From Bacillota bacterium (GTDB lineage Bacteria; Bacillota; Clostridia; Christensenellales; SZUA-584), in NCBI GenBank assembly GCA_023399095.1, contig JAEWQS010000091.1:1-12636 (forward strand): DNA of 12,636 nt, written 5' to 3'. A program made the position numbers and the translations under genes. Shown piece by piece: positions 1 to 7,613 of this stretch. Numbering within the stretch: the stretch's first letter is position 1; the number at the start of each line of letters is the position of its first letter. The notes beneath the pieces were generated by a model. It was not told where the DNA came from. It ran no database searches and worked only from the letters and a program-made list of their open reading frames with translations.

Positions 1-917
1 AGAAATTCGGTTCGCACTATGCTGTGAAAAATGCCTCGTTTACCATCGGCAACGGCGAGCGGGTTGCCTTTTTGGGCCGCAGCGGCGCGGGCAAGACAAC
101 GATGATGAATATACTCACGGGATATGTATCCGCCACTCAAGGCAGCGTCTTGGTGGATGGTATTGATATTTTCAAAAAACCTGTGCAGGCCAAGCAAAGG
201 ATTGGTTATCTGCCGTATCAGGCGCCTCTTTATCTGAATATGACACCCTTCGAATACTTAAGCTTTATGTGCGAGGCAAAGCGTGTACCCAAAGCAAAAC
301 GCTTGGAATGTGCAGCGGACTTAGCGGAGCGCGTGAAGCTAAACGATAAACAAAACAGTCTCATAAGGAACCTTTCGAAGGCGGATCGTGTGAGGACAGC
401 GCTAGCGGGCGCTCTTTGCGCAGACCCCGATGTTTTGATATGCGACGAGCCCACAGCCGGGCTTGAGCCGGGTGACATCACGCAATTAAGATCGATAATT
501 TGTGATATTCGCAAGACCGTCATTGTGGCAACATCCAACATTCAGGAAGTGACGGCGCTGTGCAGCAAGGTTATCATCATGCACGACGGCCTAATCGTGG
601 CGCAGGACGCGCTGGAGAACATTTCTCACGCAGCGGGCGGCAAAAGACGTGTATCGGTGAGGCTTGCGGCCGGGCGTGATACTGGGCTTGCGCTGCTTAA
701 GAACATAGATGGTGTGGAGGCGGTGGACTGCATCGGCACCAAGGAACCGGGTACCTTTGATTACGCGGTAGACTCATATGATAAAGATGTGCGCGCCGAT
801 ATATTTAAGTGCGCGGCCAAGGCGGGTATCGTGCTGCTTGGCTTAAAGCCGCAGTCAGTCACGCTTGAGGATGTTTTTTATCAGCTGACCTGCCAAAGCG
901 GGGGGATGGCGGTATGA
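1..917 (+). CDS. ABC transporter ATP-binding protein, Gld/GldA-like (5' end outside window)
   Basis: This is the nucleotide-binding subunit of an ABC-2 type exporter, expected to sit on the cytoplasmic face with the permease encoded next. The frame is open from nt 3. The residues before the GTG at 24 (KFGSHYAV) already match the usual ABC N-terminus, so the true start lies upstream and GTG 24 is not it. Seen: Walker A GRSGAGKTT (nt 75-101), the YLPYQAPLY Q-loop region, and Walker B VLICDEPT (nt 432-455). Several consensus positions differ. The signature reads LSKAD (nt 372-386) where this subfamily has LSKGY. The D-loop reads GLEP instead of GLDP. The switch histidine is replaced by serine (ATSNIQEV, Ser at nt 534-536). 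The roughly 100-residue extension after the ATPase core is normal for the subfamily. The stop overlaps the permease ATG by 4 bp. Transport substrate unknown. Confidence 0.9.
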   Translation, partial: KFGSHYAVKNASFTIGNGERVAFLGRSGAGKTTMMNILTGYVSATQGSVLVDGIDIFKKPVQAKQRIGYLPYQAPLYLNMTPFEYLSFMCEAKRVPKAKRLECAADLAERVKLNDKQNSLIRNLSKADRVRTALAGALCADPDVLICDEPTAGLEPGDITQLRSIICDIRKTVIVATSNIQEVTALCSKVIIMHDGLIVAQDALENISHAAGGKRRVSVRLAAGRDTGLALLKNIDGVEAVDCIGTKEPGTFDYAVDSYDKDVRADIFKCAAKAGIVLLGLKPQSVTLEDVFYQLTCQSGGMAV

Positions 918-1633
918 GCGCGGTATACAAAAAAGAGATGGGCGCATATTTTCACACATTGCCTTGTTATATTTTTATGTCGGCCGTTCTGCTTTGCGGC
1001 GGGCTTCTTTTTTCTTCACACAATATCATCGGGCAAAGCGCCGATTTGAAGCCGGTATGGAACGGCCTTTTGCATATGATGCTCGTGGTGACACCCGTGC
1101 TCACAATGCGCCTGATGGCGGCAGAACGTGCGGATAAGACGGATATGCTGCTGTTTACGGCGCCTATGTCCTCATGGACTCTCACAGCTGCGAAGTTTCT
1201 CTCGGCGCTTTCCGTGCTTGCCATCACGATGTGTTTGTCGCTGCTGTATCCCTTGATTCTCTTTATGCTGGGCGCGCCCTGGTGGGCGCAGATTCTGACG
1301 GGTTATCTTGGCATTTTTCTGTTCGGCATGCTGATCATCTCTATCGGCCTATTTGTGTCGACACTGATGAAACGTCCTTTCGCGGCGGGTCTTTCCACGC
1401 TTGGCATTATGCTTTTTATTATGCTGATTGATACGGTTATTTCGCTTATAGGCAGCAGCATTGTTCGAACAGTGGTGCTCCGGGCGGCACCGCTCAGCAA
1501 CGCGGCTTACTTTACTAACGGCTTTATCAGCATACCGTCCATCGTATATTTCCTGAGCGTCACGGCGCTATTCTTAGTTCTGACCACGCGGATGATGGAG
1601 CATGCGAAATGGTCGAAAGGACGGCGGTCATGA
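914..1633 (+). CDS. ABC-2 family transporter permease, GldF-like
   Basis: This is a 239-residue integral membrane subunit of the same exporter. About six hydrophobic segments are visible, near residues 15-33, 47-66, 90-115, 124-149, 158-178 and 206-225. The MAAERADKTDMLLFTAPMSSW stretch after the second helix matches the cytoplasmic loop of ABC-2/GldF permeases, which normally reads close to E+..GT.E.LL..P. The length fits the family. The ATG at 914 overlaps the ATPase stop (ATGA), so the two subunits are probably translationally coupled. The 3' end overlaps the next gene in the same way. A multidrug or sodium export role is sometimes given to ABC-2 permeases, but nothing here identifies the substrate. 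Confidence 0.88.
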   Translation: MSAVYKKEMGAYFHTLPCYIFMSAVLLCGGLLFSSHNIIGQSADLKPVWNGLLHMMLVVTPVLTMRLMAAERADKTDMLLFTAPMSSWTLTAAKFLSALSVLAITMCLSLLYPLILFMLGAPWWAQILTGYLGIFLFGMLIISIGLFVSTLMKRPFAAGLSTLGIMLFIMLIDTVISLIGSSIVRTVVLRAAPLSNAAYFTNGFISIPSIVYFLSVTALFLVLTTRMMEHAKWSKGRRS

Positions 1634-3126
1634 AAAAGACATGTGATCACAAATGTGGTTCACGCCGCAGACGGCACGCCTTTTATGCCGCTGCATTTGT
1701 GGCAGCCGCCACAATGCTTACTGTCGCGGCAAATGTCGGTTCTGCCGTCATGGGTAATGGCGTTGGTCTGCGCGTTGATATATCCAAAGAACAATACACG
1801 GTGTTAACCGACGAAACAAAAAGTATTCTGACCGGTCTTAACCGTGATGTGTATCTGTATTATACCGGCAGCACGGATCTTGATGACCTTCGCATCACGC
1901 AGCTGCTTAAAAGCTATGCGGCGTCACCGCGCGTGTCTTACCGTCTTGTTGATCCGTCGTCGCACTCCGGCTTTATCCGGATGTATGATCCGCAGCAGAC
2001 GGGCATAGAGACGGGCAGCGTCATCGTGTCGGACAGCGACGGCTTTTCGGGACAGACGCCCGGGCGCTTTGAAGTGCTGCAAAAGGACGATCTTTACGTG
2101 TCTTCCACGCCATATTACGATGAAAGAGGCAGACTGGTTTCAGATTATCAATATTTCAGGGCGGAGCAAAAAATGACTTCCGCGATCGACTTTATTATGA
2201 CGGATCAAAACTTAAGTGCTGTTTTCCTCAGCGGACAGGAGCAAAAGACGCCATCAGCAAGGCTTATTGATGATTTAAGCGGTCTCTTTTACGAAGCTCG
2301 AATAAGCGACTTAACCGACACGCCGCTGAATCCGCTAAGCGATACGCTGATCGTGATTAGCCCGCAAAGCGACTTAAGCGAAGGTACATATCAGAAAATT
2401 GAGTCGTTTTTGCAGCAAGGCGGCAAGGCCATGTTCTTTATCGATTCGGTGAACTCACAAACGGATGGCAAAGCCATAGAGCAAATAAGCTTCAGCCGCT
2501 TGGATGAGCTGCTTTCAGGCTTTGGGCTCTTGACGCAGCGCAATGTCATTGTAGGCGCGGATCCTGCCCATACGTATATGTCGCGCACGAACATTGTGCC
2601 GTCACTCAGCCAAGACAGCCCGGTGACACAGCTGCTTATCGAGAACGGCTTAACGCCAGTGCTCTCGTATGCAGGTGCCATCACTGTCTCTTATATTGAC
2701 GGTGTCGATACAGACGTGCTGCTGGAAACGGATGCGTCCAGTTATGCAAAAACAACAGCTCAGGCCCTTGATGCGTGCAGCAAGCAAGCGGAAGACATGA
2801 CGGGCCCGTTTGTGGTTGGCGTACTGGCAAAAAAAGAGAAAGCACAGATTGCGCTGTTTGGTTCTTCTTCGGTGAGCACCGAGGAGGGTTACGGCATACC
2901 CGGCAATCGGCGGATGTTTTTAAATACACTCAGTTATTTGAATGGCAGGCAGGATAGTGATATCATACCCATGCGGGTGGTTTACGCGGCTTCCGATAAC
3001 GCATACAAATTGAACATATCATCAGATATTGAAAAGGTTTTCTATACGGGACTCACAGCGGTGGCTTTGCCGCTGATTGTGCTGGTCATCGGCATATCAA
3101 AATGGTACCGGCGGCGACACATGTAA
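1630..3126 (+). CDS. GldG-like ABC auxiliary protein (ABC_transp_aux type)
   Basis: This is a membrane-anchored auxiliary subunit of the ABC system, 498 residues from this start. One N-terminal transmembrane helix (about residues 17-40, after an Arg-rich RRRR stretch) and one C-terminal helix (about 472-490, followed by KWYRRRHM) enclose a large domain expected on the outer face. That domain resembles the GldG/ABC_transp_aux fold: an early DETKSILTGLNRDVYLYY strand region, a VFLSGQEQ segment, and a DTLIVISPQSDLSEGTYQ region leading to FLQQGGKAMFFID. Start choice: ATG 1630 forms an ATGA overlap with the permease stop and has AAAGGA 8 nt upstream. ATG 1609, in frame, has GGAG 8 nt upstream and is the alternative (505 residues). 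The DUF4340 lipoprotein that often follows such cassettes is absent; a convergent gene follows instead. Function beyond partnership with the exporter is unknown. Confidence 0.85.
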   Translation: MKKTCDHKCGSRRRRHAFYAAAFVAAATMLTVAANVGSAVMGNGVGLRVDISKEQYTVLTDETKSILTGLNRDVYLYYTGSTDLDDLRITQLLKSYAASPRVSYRLVDPSSHSGFIRMYDPQQTGIETGSVIVSDSDGFSGQTPGRFEVLQKDDLYVSSTPYYDERGRLVSDYQYFRAEQKMTSAIDFIMTDQNLSAVFLSGQEQKTPSARLIDDLSGLFYEARISDLTDTPLNPLSDTLIVISPQSDLSEGTYQKIESFLQQGGKAMFFIDSVNSQTDGKAIEQISFSRLDELLSGFGLLTQRNVIVGADPAHTYMSRTNIVPSLSQDSPVTQLLIENGLTPVLSYAGAITVSYIDGVDTDVLLETDASSYAKTTAQALDACSKQAEDMTGPFVVGVLAKKEKAQIALFGSSSVSTEEGYGIPGNRRMFLNTLSYLNGRQDSDIIPMRVVYAASDNAYKLNISSDIEKVFYTGLTAVALPLIVLVIGISKWYRRRHM

Positions 3127-3159
3127 AATATGCTTCAAACATTTTTTCATATATTTTTT

Positions 3160-3191
3160 AAGAGGCGCATTAAAACGACTCTTGTTTTTTT
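3160..3191 (+). terminator. Probable rho-independent terminator of the Gld-like ABC operon
   Basis: Arms AAGAGGCG (3160-3167) and CGACTCTT (3176-3183) pair with one mismatch around an 8-nt loop. A G and a seven-T run (3185-3191) follow. It lies 34 bp after the auxiliary gene stop. The T-run is on the plus strand only, so it serves the plus operon. It overlaps the last codons and the stop of the convergent radical SAM gene. The stem is short and moderately stable, so efficiency is uncertain. Confidence 0.55.
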
Positions 3192-4867
3192 ATTTGCCGC
3201 ACAAAGCCGTCATCGTCTCGGGATTTAGAATAATCAAAGAGCAGCAGTGTAGGCGTATTGAAAAGATGCTTGAATGAGACGAGCACACAGCGCCGTTCGA
3301 TCTCGCGTATGGACAGCGGCTGGTGAAAAAACATTTGAATCGTCCGTTTATCAGCGAAGAATTCCCGCAAGCTTTCGGTCTGCGCATGGATGCTTTCGGG
3401 CCAAGCGCCCGGTTTTTGTAGGCACAGCCAGTCATAACAGAGCGCTTCGCGCAGAGGGTCCTCGTTCGTTTTGGATTTCGCAAACGTAAAGAGCTGCTCA
3501 AATACCGCCTGTTTCTTTTGGGGACGCGCAAAATATAGCGCGTCTTCCAGATGGCGCGTAAAGAGGTCGAAAAAAGCGAACGGCGAGCCAAACAGAGGGA
3601 TTAGCAATTCCAGCGTTTTGCGGGCTTGATTTTGATTGTAAAGCATGTCCAGCACATGCTCGATGCGGTGAAGGCGGCGCAGCTCCTGATACGTCATGGA
3701 ATCCGTTTTAAGAACCTCGTATGGCGCATCATCGCTATAAACGATGCCGTATTGCGCTGCATTTTCGCGCATGCGTGAGCCCTTAAGCAGCTTTAAAAAC
3801 CCGAGCTGGAGCTTATCTGCGTCCACGCTGTAGGCGTCGTCGAACGAGCGTGCGAAGCTTAGCATCGTCTCCATGGGCAGCCCCGCGATAAGATCGACAT
3901 ATACGCGCAAATGATGAGGACGGCAGAGCGCCGCAGTATTCATAAGCAGCTTTTGCGTGTCGTGCGCTCGGCTCACGGCGTGCAGCGTGTCATCGTTGGT
4001 GGATTGTATGCCGATTTCCAGCTGAATGAGTCCCTTGGGGGCTTCAGACAGCAGCGCGACGGTCTGATTGCTCAACAGGCTGGCTGAAATTTCGAAATGA
4101 AAGTTGGTCGTGCTGTCTGGGTATTTTGTTTTAAGCGCAATGAGCGCTGCAAAAATCTCCCGCGCGCGTACATCCGGGTGATTGAACGTTCTGTCCACCA
4201 GCTTGACTTGCCGCACATTGGCGCGCATGAATAGCTCAAGCTCGGAAATGACGCGCTCGATCGGTAAAAAGCTTAAAGCCTCGCCTGCCGACATGCAATA
4301 CGCACAGCGAAAAGGGCATCCTCGGCTGGTCTCATAATAGATCATTCTGTTTTCAAACGCCGATAAGTCATTATATAAAAACGGCTGGCTCGCAAAATCA
4401 TACGGCGGGGCGTCTGGTGTTTCGATGATTCCCTGCGGTGTGCGGATACACGCGGAAGGCGTAGAATTAATGCTTTCGCCTTGCGCTAAACATTTTGTCA
4501 GGTGCGCAAACGGCACTTCTCCGGCTCCGCGGATAATGATGTCTGTGAATGGCCAATTTTCCATGAACGTCACACAGTCAAACGAGACCTCGGGCCCGCC
4601 CAGCGCTAGGAGGCATTGCGGCAGCACCTTCTTTACGATAGAGGCGACTTTTATCACATGGTCAATGTTCCAGATGTAGCATGAAAAACAAGCTGCATCA
4701 GGCGCACCCGCAATGATATCCGCCGCGATGTCCGCCACAGAATCATTAATGTTGTATTCGCGTAAATGTATGCCCTCGGTTTCAAACGCGGCGTGCTTTA
4801 AGCACAGCAACGCAAGGCTGCTGTGGGAAAAACGTGCGTTGATGGCAATGAGCGAGATTCTTTTCAT
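3170..4867 (-). CDS. B12-binding domain radical SAM protein, DUF4080 family
   Basis: This is a 565-residue putative cobalamin-dependent radical SAM enzyme. The N-terminal part (about 1-125) has the B12-binding-like fold seen in this family, with LALGGPEVSFD (88-98) and RGAGEVPF (113-120). The radical SAM core follows, with the cluster motif CPFRCAYC giving Cys184, Cys188 and Cys191 (CX3CX2C). A later HFEISASLLS strand and a QLEIGIQSTN segment are typical of radical SAM barrels of the B12-binding subclass. The C-terminal 200 or so residues correspond to DUF4080. The substrate of this family is not known to me; methylation or another radical chemistry is possible but unproven. The MKRISLIAINARFSHSSLAL start agrees with family N-termini. 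No Shine-Dalgarno sequence precedes it. The gene stands alone, convergent with the ABC operon and divergent from the Xre/MDR operon. Confidence 0.9.
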   Translation of the reverse strand: MKRISLIAINARFSHSSLALLCLKHAAFETEGIHLREYNINDSVADIAADIIAGAPDAACFSCYIWNIDHVIKVASIVKKVLPQCLLALGGPEVSFDCVTFMENWPFTDIIIRGAGEVPFAHLTKCLAQGESINSTPSACIRTPQGIIETPDAPPYDFASQPFLYNDLSAFENRMIYYETSRGCPFRCAYCMSAGEALSFLPIERVISELELFMRANVRQVKLVDRTFNHPDVRAREIFAALIALKTKYPDSTTNFHFEISASLLSNQTVALLSEAPKGLIQLEIGIQSTNDDTLHAVSRAHDTQKLLMNTAALCRPHHLRVYVDLIAGLPMETMLSFARSFDDAYSVDADKLQLGFLKLLKGSRMRENAAQYGIVYSDDAPYEVLKTDSMTYQELRRLHRIEHVLDMLYNQNQARKTLELLIPLFGSPFAFFDLFTRHLEDALYFARPQKKQAVFEQLFTFAKSKTNEDPLREALCYDWLCLQKPGAWPESIHAQTESLREFFADKRTIQMFFHQPLSIREIERRCVLVSFKHLFNTPTLLLFDYSKSRDDDGFVRQIKKQESF

Positions 4868-4874
4868 GGCTTAA

Positions 4875-4903
4875 AGTATAATGCGACAATAAAAAAGGTG
4901 CAA
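4875..4903 (-). promoter_or_regulatory. Putative promoter of the DUF4080 gene, giving a nearly leaderless mRNA
   Basis: Read on the minus strand, TTGCAC (4898-4903) is followed by a 17-bp spacer and TATACT (4875-4880). The -10 matches consensus at five of six positions and the -35 at three. Only 7 nt separate the -10 from the ATG, so the transcript would begin at or within a base or two of the start codon. The sequence between them has no Shine-Dalgarno motif, which fits leaderless initiation. Confidence 0.45.
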
Positions 4904-4984
4904 TGAAATAAGTGACAATAGATTTCGATCCTCATTGCTTGTTTTTATGCGCTGATAACACAGAAGTCAATATTTTTTGCCATG

Positions 4985-5029
4985 ATGTAAAAAATTCTTG
5001 TCATTATGTAAAGTTGGTGGTACTTTACA
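4985..5029 (+). promoter_or_regulatory. Promoter and palindromic operator of the membrane protein-Xre-MDR operon
   Basis: A perfect inverted repeat TGTAAAGT (5007-5014) / ACTTTACA (5022-5029) is separated by 7 bp. A further copy of the left half, ATGTAAA (4985-4991), recurs exactly 21 bp upstream of ATGTAAA at 5006-5012, two helical turns away. A -35 TTGTCA (4998-5003), 17-bp spacer and weak -10 TACTTT (5021-5026) overlap the palindrome; TATAAG (5032-5037) is another -10 candidate. A protein bound here would block RNA polymerase. The obvious candidate is the Xre regulator encoded at 5535, which would make the operon autoregulated. The repeats are seen; the binding protein is inferred. Confidence 0.65.
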
Positions 5030-5053
5030 GATATAAGGTAATAAAGGAGTGAA

Positions 5054-5542
5054 ATGGTTATGTCATATCAGGAAAAGAAACTCATTGCCAGCATCGTTTC
5101 AGGCGTGCTGCTGCTCGCGGCATACTGCATCTATGTTTTCGGCGTGAATCACACGTTGCTAGATTTAAAGCAGACCGCCGCAACAATGCTGATATTCATC
5201 GGCATCGGCGTGGGTGCAACGATCATCGTGCAGATCATCTTTCATATTGTCTATGCAGCGTCCCTCGCTCACAAGACAGGCAGGTGTGATGACAAGCAAA
5301 TTAATTCTGAGATGGAAGCAAATATGGTTGAGGATGAGATGGTGAAGCTGATCGATCTCAAATCTTCGAGAGTGGGGTATGTGATCGCCGGAATCGGATT
5401 CGTGGCAGGGCTTGTCTCGCTTGTGCTGGGTGCTGAGGCTGTCATGATGCTCAATATCTTCTTCATATCCTGCAGTTTGGGATCGATCATTGAAGGGCTC
5501 TCCGGTCTGTATTACTACCGCAAGGGTGTGGCAAATGGCTAA
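5054..5542 (+). CDS. Small four-helix membrane protein of unknown function
   Basis: This is a 162-residue protein with four predicted transmembrane helices, near residues 10-30, 42-70, 107-126 and 129-152. A soluble loop after helix 2 holds charged residues and the segment EDEMVKLIDLKSSRVGY just before helix 3. That segment resembles the DERDKLIELKA-type stretch of small Firmicutes membrane proteins encoded beside Xre regulators (DUF2178-like group; assignment uncertain). AAAGGAG (5043-5049) lies 4 nt before ATG 5054 and 10 nt before the in-frame ATG 5060, so either start is possible. Its 3' end overlaps the regulator gene by 8 bp. The conserved pairing suggests that it senses a membrane or environmental state, or modulates the regulator, but no activity is demonstrated by the sequence. 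Confidence 0.8.
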   Translation: MVMSYQEKKLIASIVSGVLLLAAYCIYVFGVNHTLLDLKQTAATMLIFIGIGVGATIIVQIIFHIVYAASLAHKTGRCDDKQINSEMEANMVEDEMVKLIDLKSSRVGYVIAGIGFVAGLVSLVLGAEAVMMLNIFFISCSLGSIIEGLSGLYYYRKGVANG

Positions 5543-5765
5543 GAAGATCGTGATCACAAACAACATTCGCAAGCTGCGTTTTTTCGCGGATGAGATGACG
5601 CAGCAGGCATTGGCCGAAAAGACGGGTGTATCGCGGCAAACTATCATTTCGGTTGAAGCGGGCAAATATTCTCCCTCGCTCGAGCTGGCATTCCGCATCG
5701 CGGACGCATTTCATGTGCCGGTCGGCGAGGTGTTCGATTATGAAATGGAAGGAGACAGCAAATGA
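5535..5765 (+). CDS. Xre-family helix-turn-helix transcriptional regulator
   Basis: This is a 76-residue single-domain DNA-binding protein. The HTH comprises TQQALAEKTG (22-31) and the recognition helix VSRQTIISVEAGKY (32-45), followed by SPSLELAFRIADAFHVPVGEVF, the standard end of this short Xre type. The ATG at 5535 was chosen because the HTH N-terminus begins there (MAKKIVITNNIRKLR) and AAGGG lies 8 nt upstream. An in-frame TTG at 5490 would add 15 unrelated residues. It overlaps the membrane protein gene by 8 bp and the first MDR gene by 4 bp (ATGA), so all are probably translated from one message. It probably represses its own operon through the palindrome at 5007-5029; this is inference from position and palindrome type. 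Confidence 0.9.
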   Translation: MAKKIVITNNIRKLRFFADEMTQQALAEKTGVSRQTIISVEAGKYSPSLELAFRIADAFHVPVGEVFDYEMEGDSK

Positions 5766-6694
5766 AAGCCGTTGTCTATGAAAAAAAGCGGCTAGTCTAT
5801 TGCGATGTGCCAATGCCGGAGCCCAAGGATAACGAGGTACTCGTAAAAATCTGTGCCGCCTCGATGAACGCGCTTGATTACCGCTCGATCCGTATGGGAA
5901 GTATCCCAAAAAACAAGATTTTCGGCGCGGATATCGCGGGGGTTGTCGACGCGGTGGGCAGTCTGGTCACGGATTATTGCCCGGGCGATAAAGTGGCGGC
6001 GGACATATCGGGCTGCGGCCTTGGCGGATTTGCCGAGTTCGTGGCGGTGCCTGAAGGTGTGCTTGTCAAAATGCCGGATGCGGTATCGTTTGAAGACGCG
6101 GCGGCGCTGCCGGTGGCGGCGGAAACGGCGGTGCAGGCCTTGCGCGATAAAGGCAGCATCAAAAAGGGGCAGAGCGTACTGGTTGTGGGTGCGGGTGGTG
6201 GCGTGGGCACCTATGCAGTGCAGCTTGCCAAGTATTTCGGTGCGCAAGTTACTGCTGTGTGCGGCTCAAAGAACGTGGATACGGTTAAGGCGATTGGCGC
6301 AGATATCGTGATCGATTATGCTAAAGAGCGTTTTGATACTCGCAAGGCACAGTATGATATCGTTGTCGCGGCAAACGGCTCATACCCACTGTCAGCTTAC
6401 AAACGCGTGTTAAAACCGAAGGGAATTTGCGTTGTGCTGGGCGGCGCGTTGAGGCAGATATTTAGCACCATGGTTTTCGGGCCTTTTCTATCAATTGGCG
6501 GCAAAAAGATACGGATACTGGCTGCACAGCCCAGCCCTAAGGATTTGGCATTTCATATGAGCCTGGTTGAGCAGGGGAAGCTTAGGCCAGTGATCGATGC
6601 GCGGTATCCTTTAAGCGAAACCGCAAAAGCGCTTGACTATTTGGGCCGAGGGCATGCAAGCGGAAAAATTCTGATCACTGTACAGGAGGATTGA
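5762..6694 (+). CDS. NAD(P)-dependent zinc-independent MDR oxidoreductase (quinone oxidoreductase-like)
   Basis: This is a 310-residue medium-chain dehydrogenase/reductase of the quinone oxidoreductase/zeta-crystallin type, expected to reduce a quinone, enone or similar carbonyl with NAD(P)H in the cytosol. The GroES-like N-terminal domain includes AASMNALDYR (32-41) and FGADIAGVV (54-62). The Rossmann domain carries VVGAGGGVGTYAVQLAKYFG (141-160), then VCGSKN (166-171) and GADIVIDY (179-186). The catalytic and structural zinc ligands of alcohol dehydrogenases are not apparent. The C-terminus is complete (YLGRGHASGKILITVQED). The start overlaps the Xre stop by 4 bp and GAAGGAG lies just upstream. 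One base separates its stop from the next MDR gene. Substrate and cofactor preference cannot be read from the sequence. Confidence 0.9.
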   Translation: MKAVVYEKKRLVYCDVPMPEPKDNEVLVKICAASMNALDYRSIRMGSIPKNKIFGADIAGVVDAVGSLVTDYCPGDKVAADISGCGLGGFAEFVAVPEGVLVKMPDAVSFEDAAALPVAAETAVQALRDKGSIKKGQSVLVVGAGGGVGTYAVQLAKYFGAQVTAVCGSKNVDTVKAIGADIVIDYAKERFDTRKAQYDIVVAANGSYPLSAYKRVLKPKGICVVLGGALRQIFSTMVFGPFLSIGGKKIRILAAQPSPKDLAFHMSLVEQGKLRPVIDARYPLSETAKALDYLGRGHASGKILITVQED

Positions 6695-6695
6695 T

Positions 6696-7613
6696 ATGAA
6701 AGCTGTTATTGTCACCAAATATGGGGATGCTGATGTGCTTCGCATTCGCGAAGTTCAAAATCCTGTGTCCAAGGAAGGCGAGATGCTGATTAGGATTAAA
6801 GCCACGGTTGCGGCGGATCCAGACTGCGCGTTCAGACGTGGCAAGCCGTTTGTCTCGCGCTTCTTTACGGGTCTTAAAAAGCCAAAGCATATTCCCGGCG
6901 ATGTGTTTGCGGGGGTTGTGGAAAAGCCGGGCAATAGCACTTTTAAGAAAGGTGATATGGTGTACGGCAGCAGCGGCACAAATTTCGGAACCAATGCCGA
7001 GCTGATTGCGATAAGCGAGGCGGAAGCGGTGGCGCTTATGCCCGCAAGCATGACGTTTGAAGAAGCCGCGGCTGTTAGCGAAGGCTCGCTCATGGCGCTG
7101 CCATTTTTAAGAGACCATGCGAAGCTGCAAAAGGGACAAAAAATTCTCATCAACGGTGCGTCGGGTGGCGTCGGTGTATATGCGGTGCAGCTAGCAAAAT
7201 ATTACTGCGCTCATGTGACCGCCGTTTGCAGCGCATCAAATGTGGAATTCATGAAAACACTTGGTGCCGACTGCGTCATAGATTATACCAAAGAAGACTT
7301 CACACAGACGAGTGAGCGATACGATGTGATATTTGACGCAGTTGGAAAAAGCACGTTTAAAAAATGCAAAAATACACTGGCCTCAGGCGGGATTTATCTG
7401 ACCACTGTGCCCACGGCGGGTGTCATGCTGTCGATGTTGATGACATCCAAATCAAAAGGCAAAGGGGCTGTTTTTACGGCCACAGGGCTTCGCAAGCCCG
7501 CGGACAAGAAGAAGGATTTGAGCTTTATAAGCAAGCTGGTTGAGCAGGGAAAGCTCAAGGCTGTAATCGGCCAAAGCTTTTTGCTGGAGCAAATGGCGGA
7601 TGCGCATCGGTAG
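6696..7613 (+). pseudogene. Second MDR oxidoreductase, ended early by an in-frame TAG
   Basis: This is a paralogue of the preceding MDR with the same fold: MKAVIVTKYG start, GDVFAGVV (68-75), INGASGGVGVYAVQLAKYY (152-170) and GADCVIDY. AGGAGG (6684-6689) precedes the ATG by 6 nt. The product stops at residue 305 at ADAHR, where family members continue with Y-V-E-x-G-H-K-x-G and a final strand. In the same frame after TAG (7611-7613), the codons give VETSHKRGSAAVRINNG and then TAA at 7665-7667. That is clearly the missing C-terminus, with TAG in place of a tyrosine codon. The rest of the frame is intact, so the change is probably recent, or a sequencing error. The truncated protein lacks the last strand of the catalytic domain, and activity is doubtful but not excluded. 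Recoding of TAG is possible but no support is visible. Confidence 0.8.

Noticed and set aside
24..26. GTG as the true start of the first ABC ATPase
   Set aside because: The seven codons before it already encode the conserved N-terminal strand of ABC ATPases, so the gene begins outside the window.
4877..4882. Perfect TATAAT on the plus strand, considered as a promoter of the 5054 operon
   Set aside because: No -35 lies at a suitable distance, and a better placed promoter exists near 4998-5037. It overlaps the minus-strand -10.
5490..5534. Upstream TTG start for the Xre regulator
   Set aside because: It adds 15 residues unlike Xre N-termini; ATG 5535 has a ribosome binding site and the expected start of the fold.
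5165..5698. Minus-strand frame of 177 codons across the membrane protein and Xre genes
   Set aside because: It lies antisense to two well-supported overlapping genes, with no start signal.
7611..7613. Pyrrolysine or other recoding of the TAG in the second MDR
   Set aside because: No recoding signal or related gene is visible, and a single-base change from a Tyr codon explains it more simply. Kept only as a possibility within the finding.
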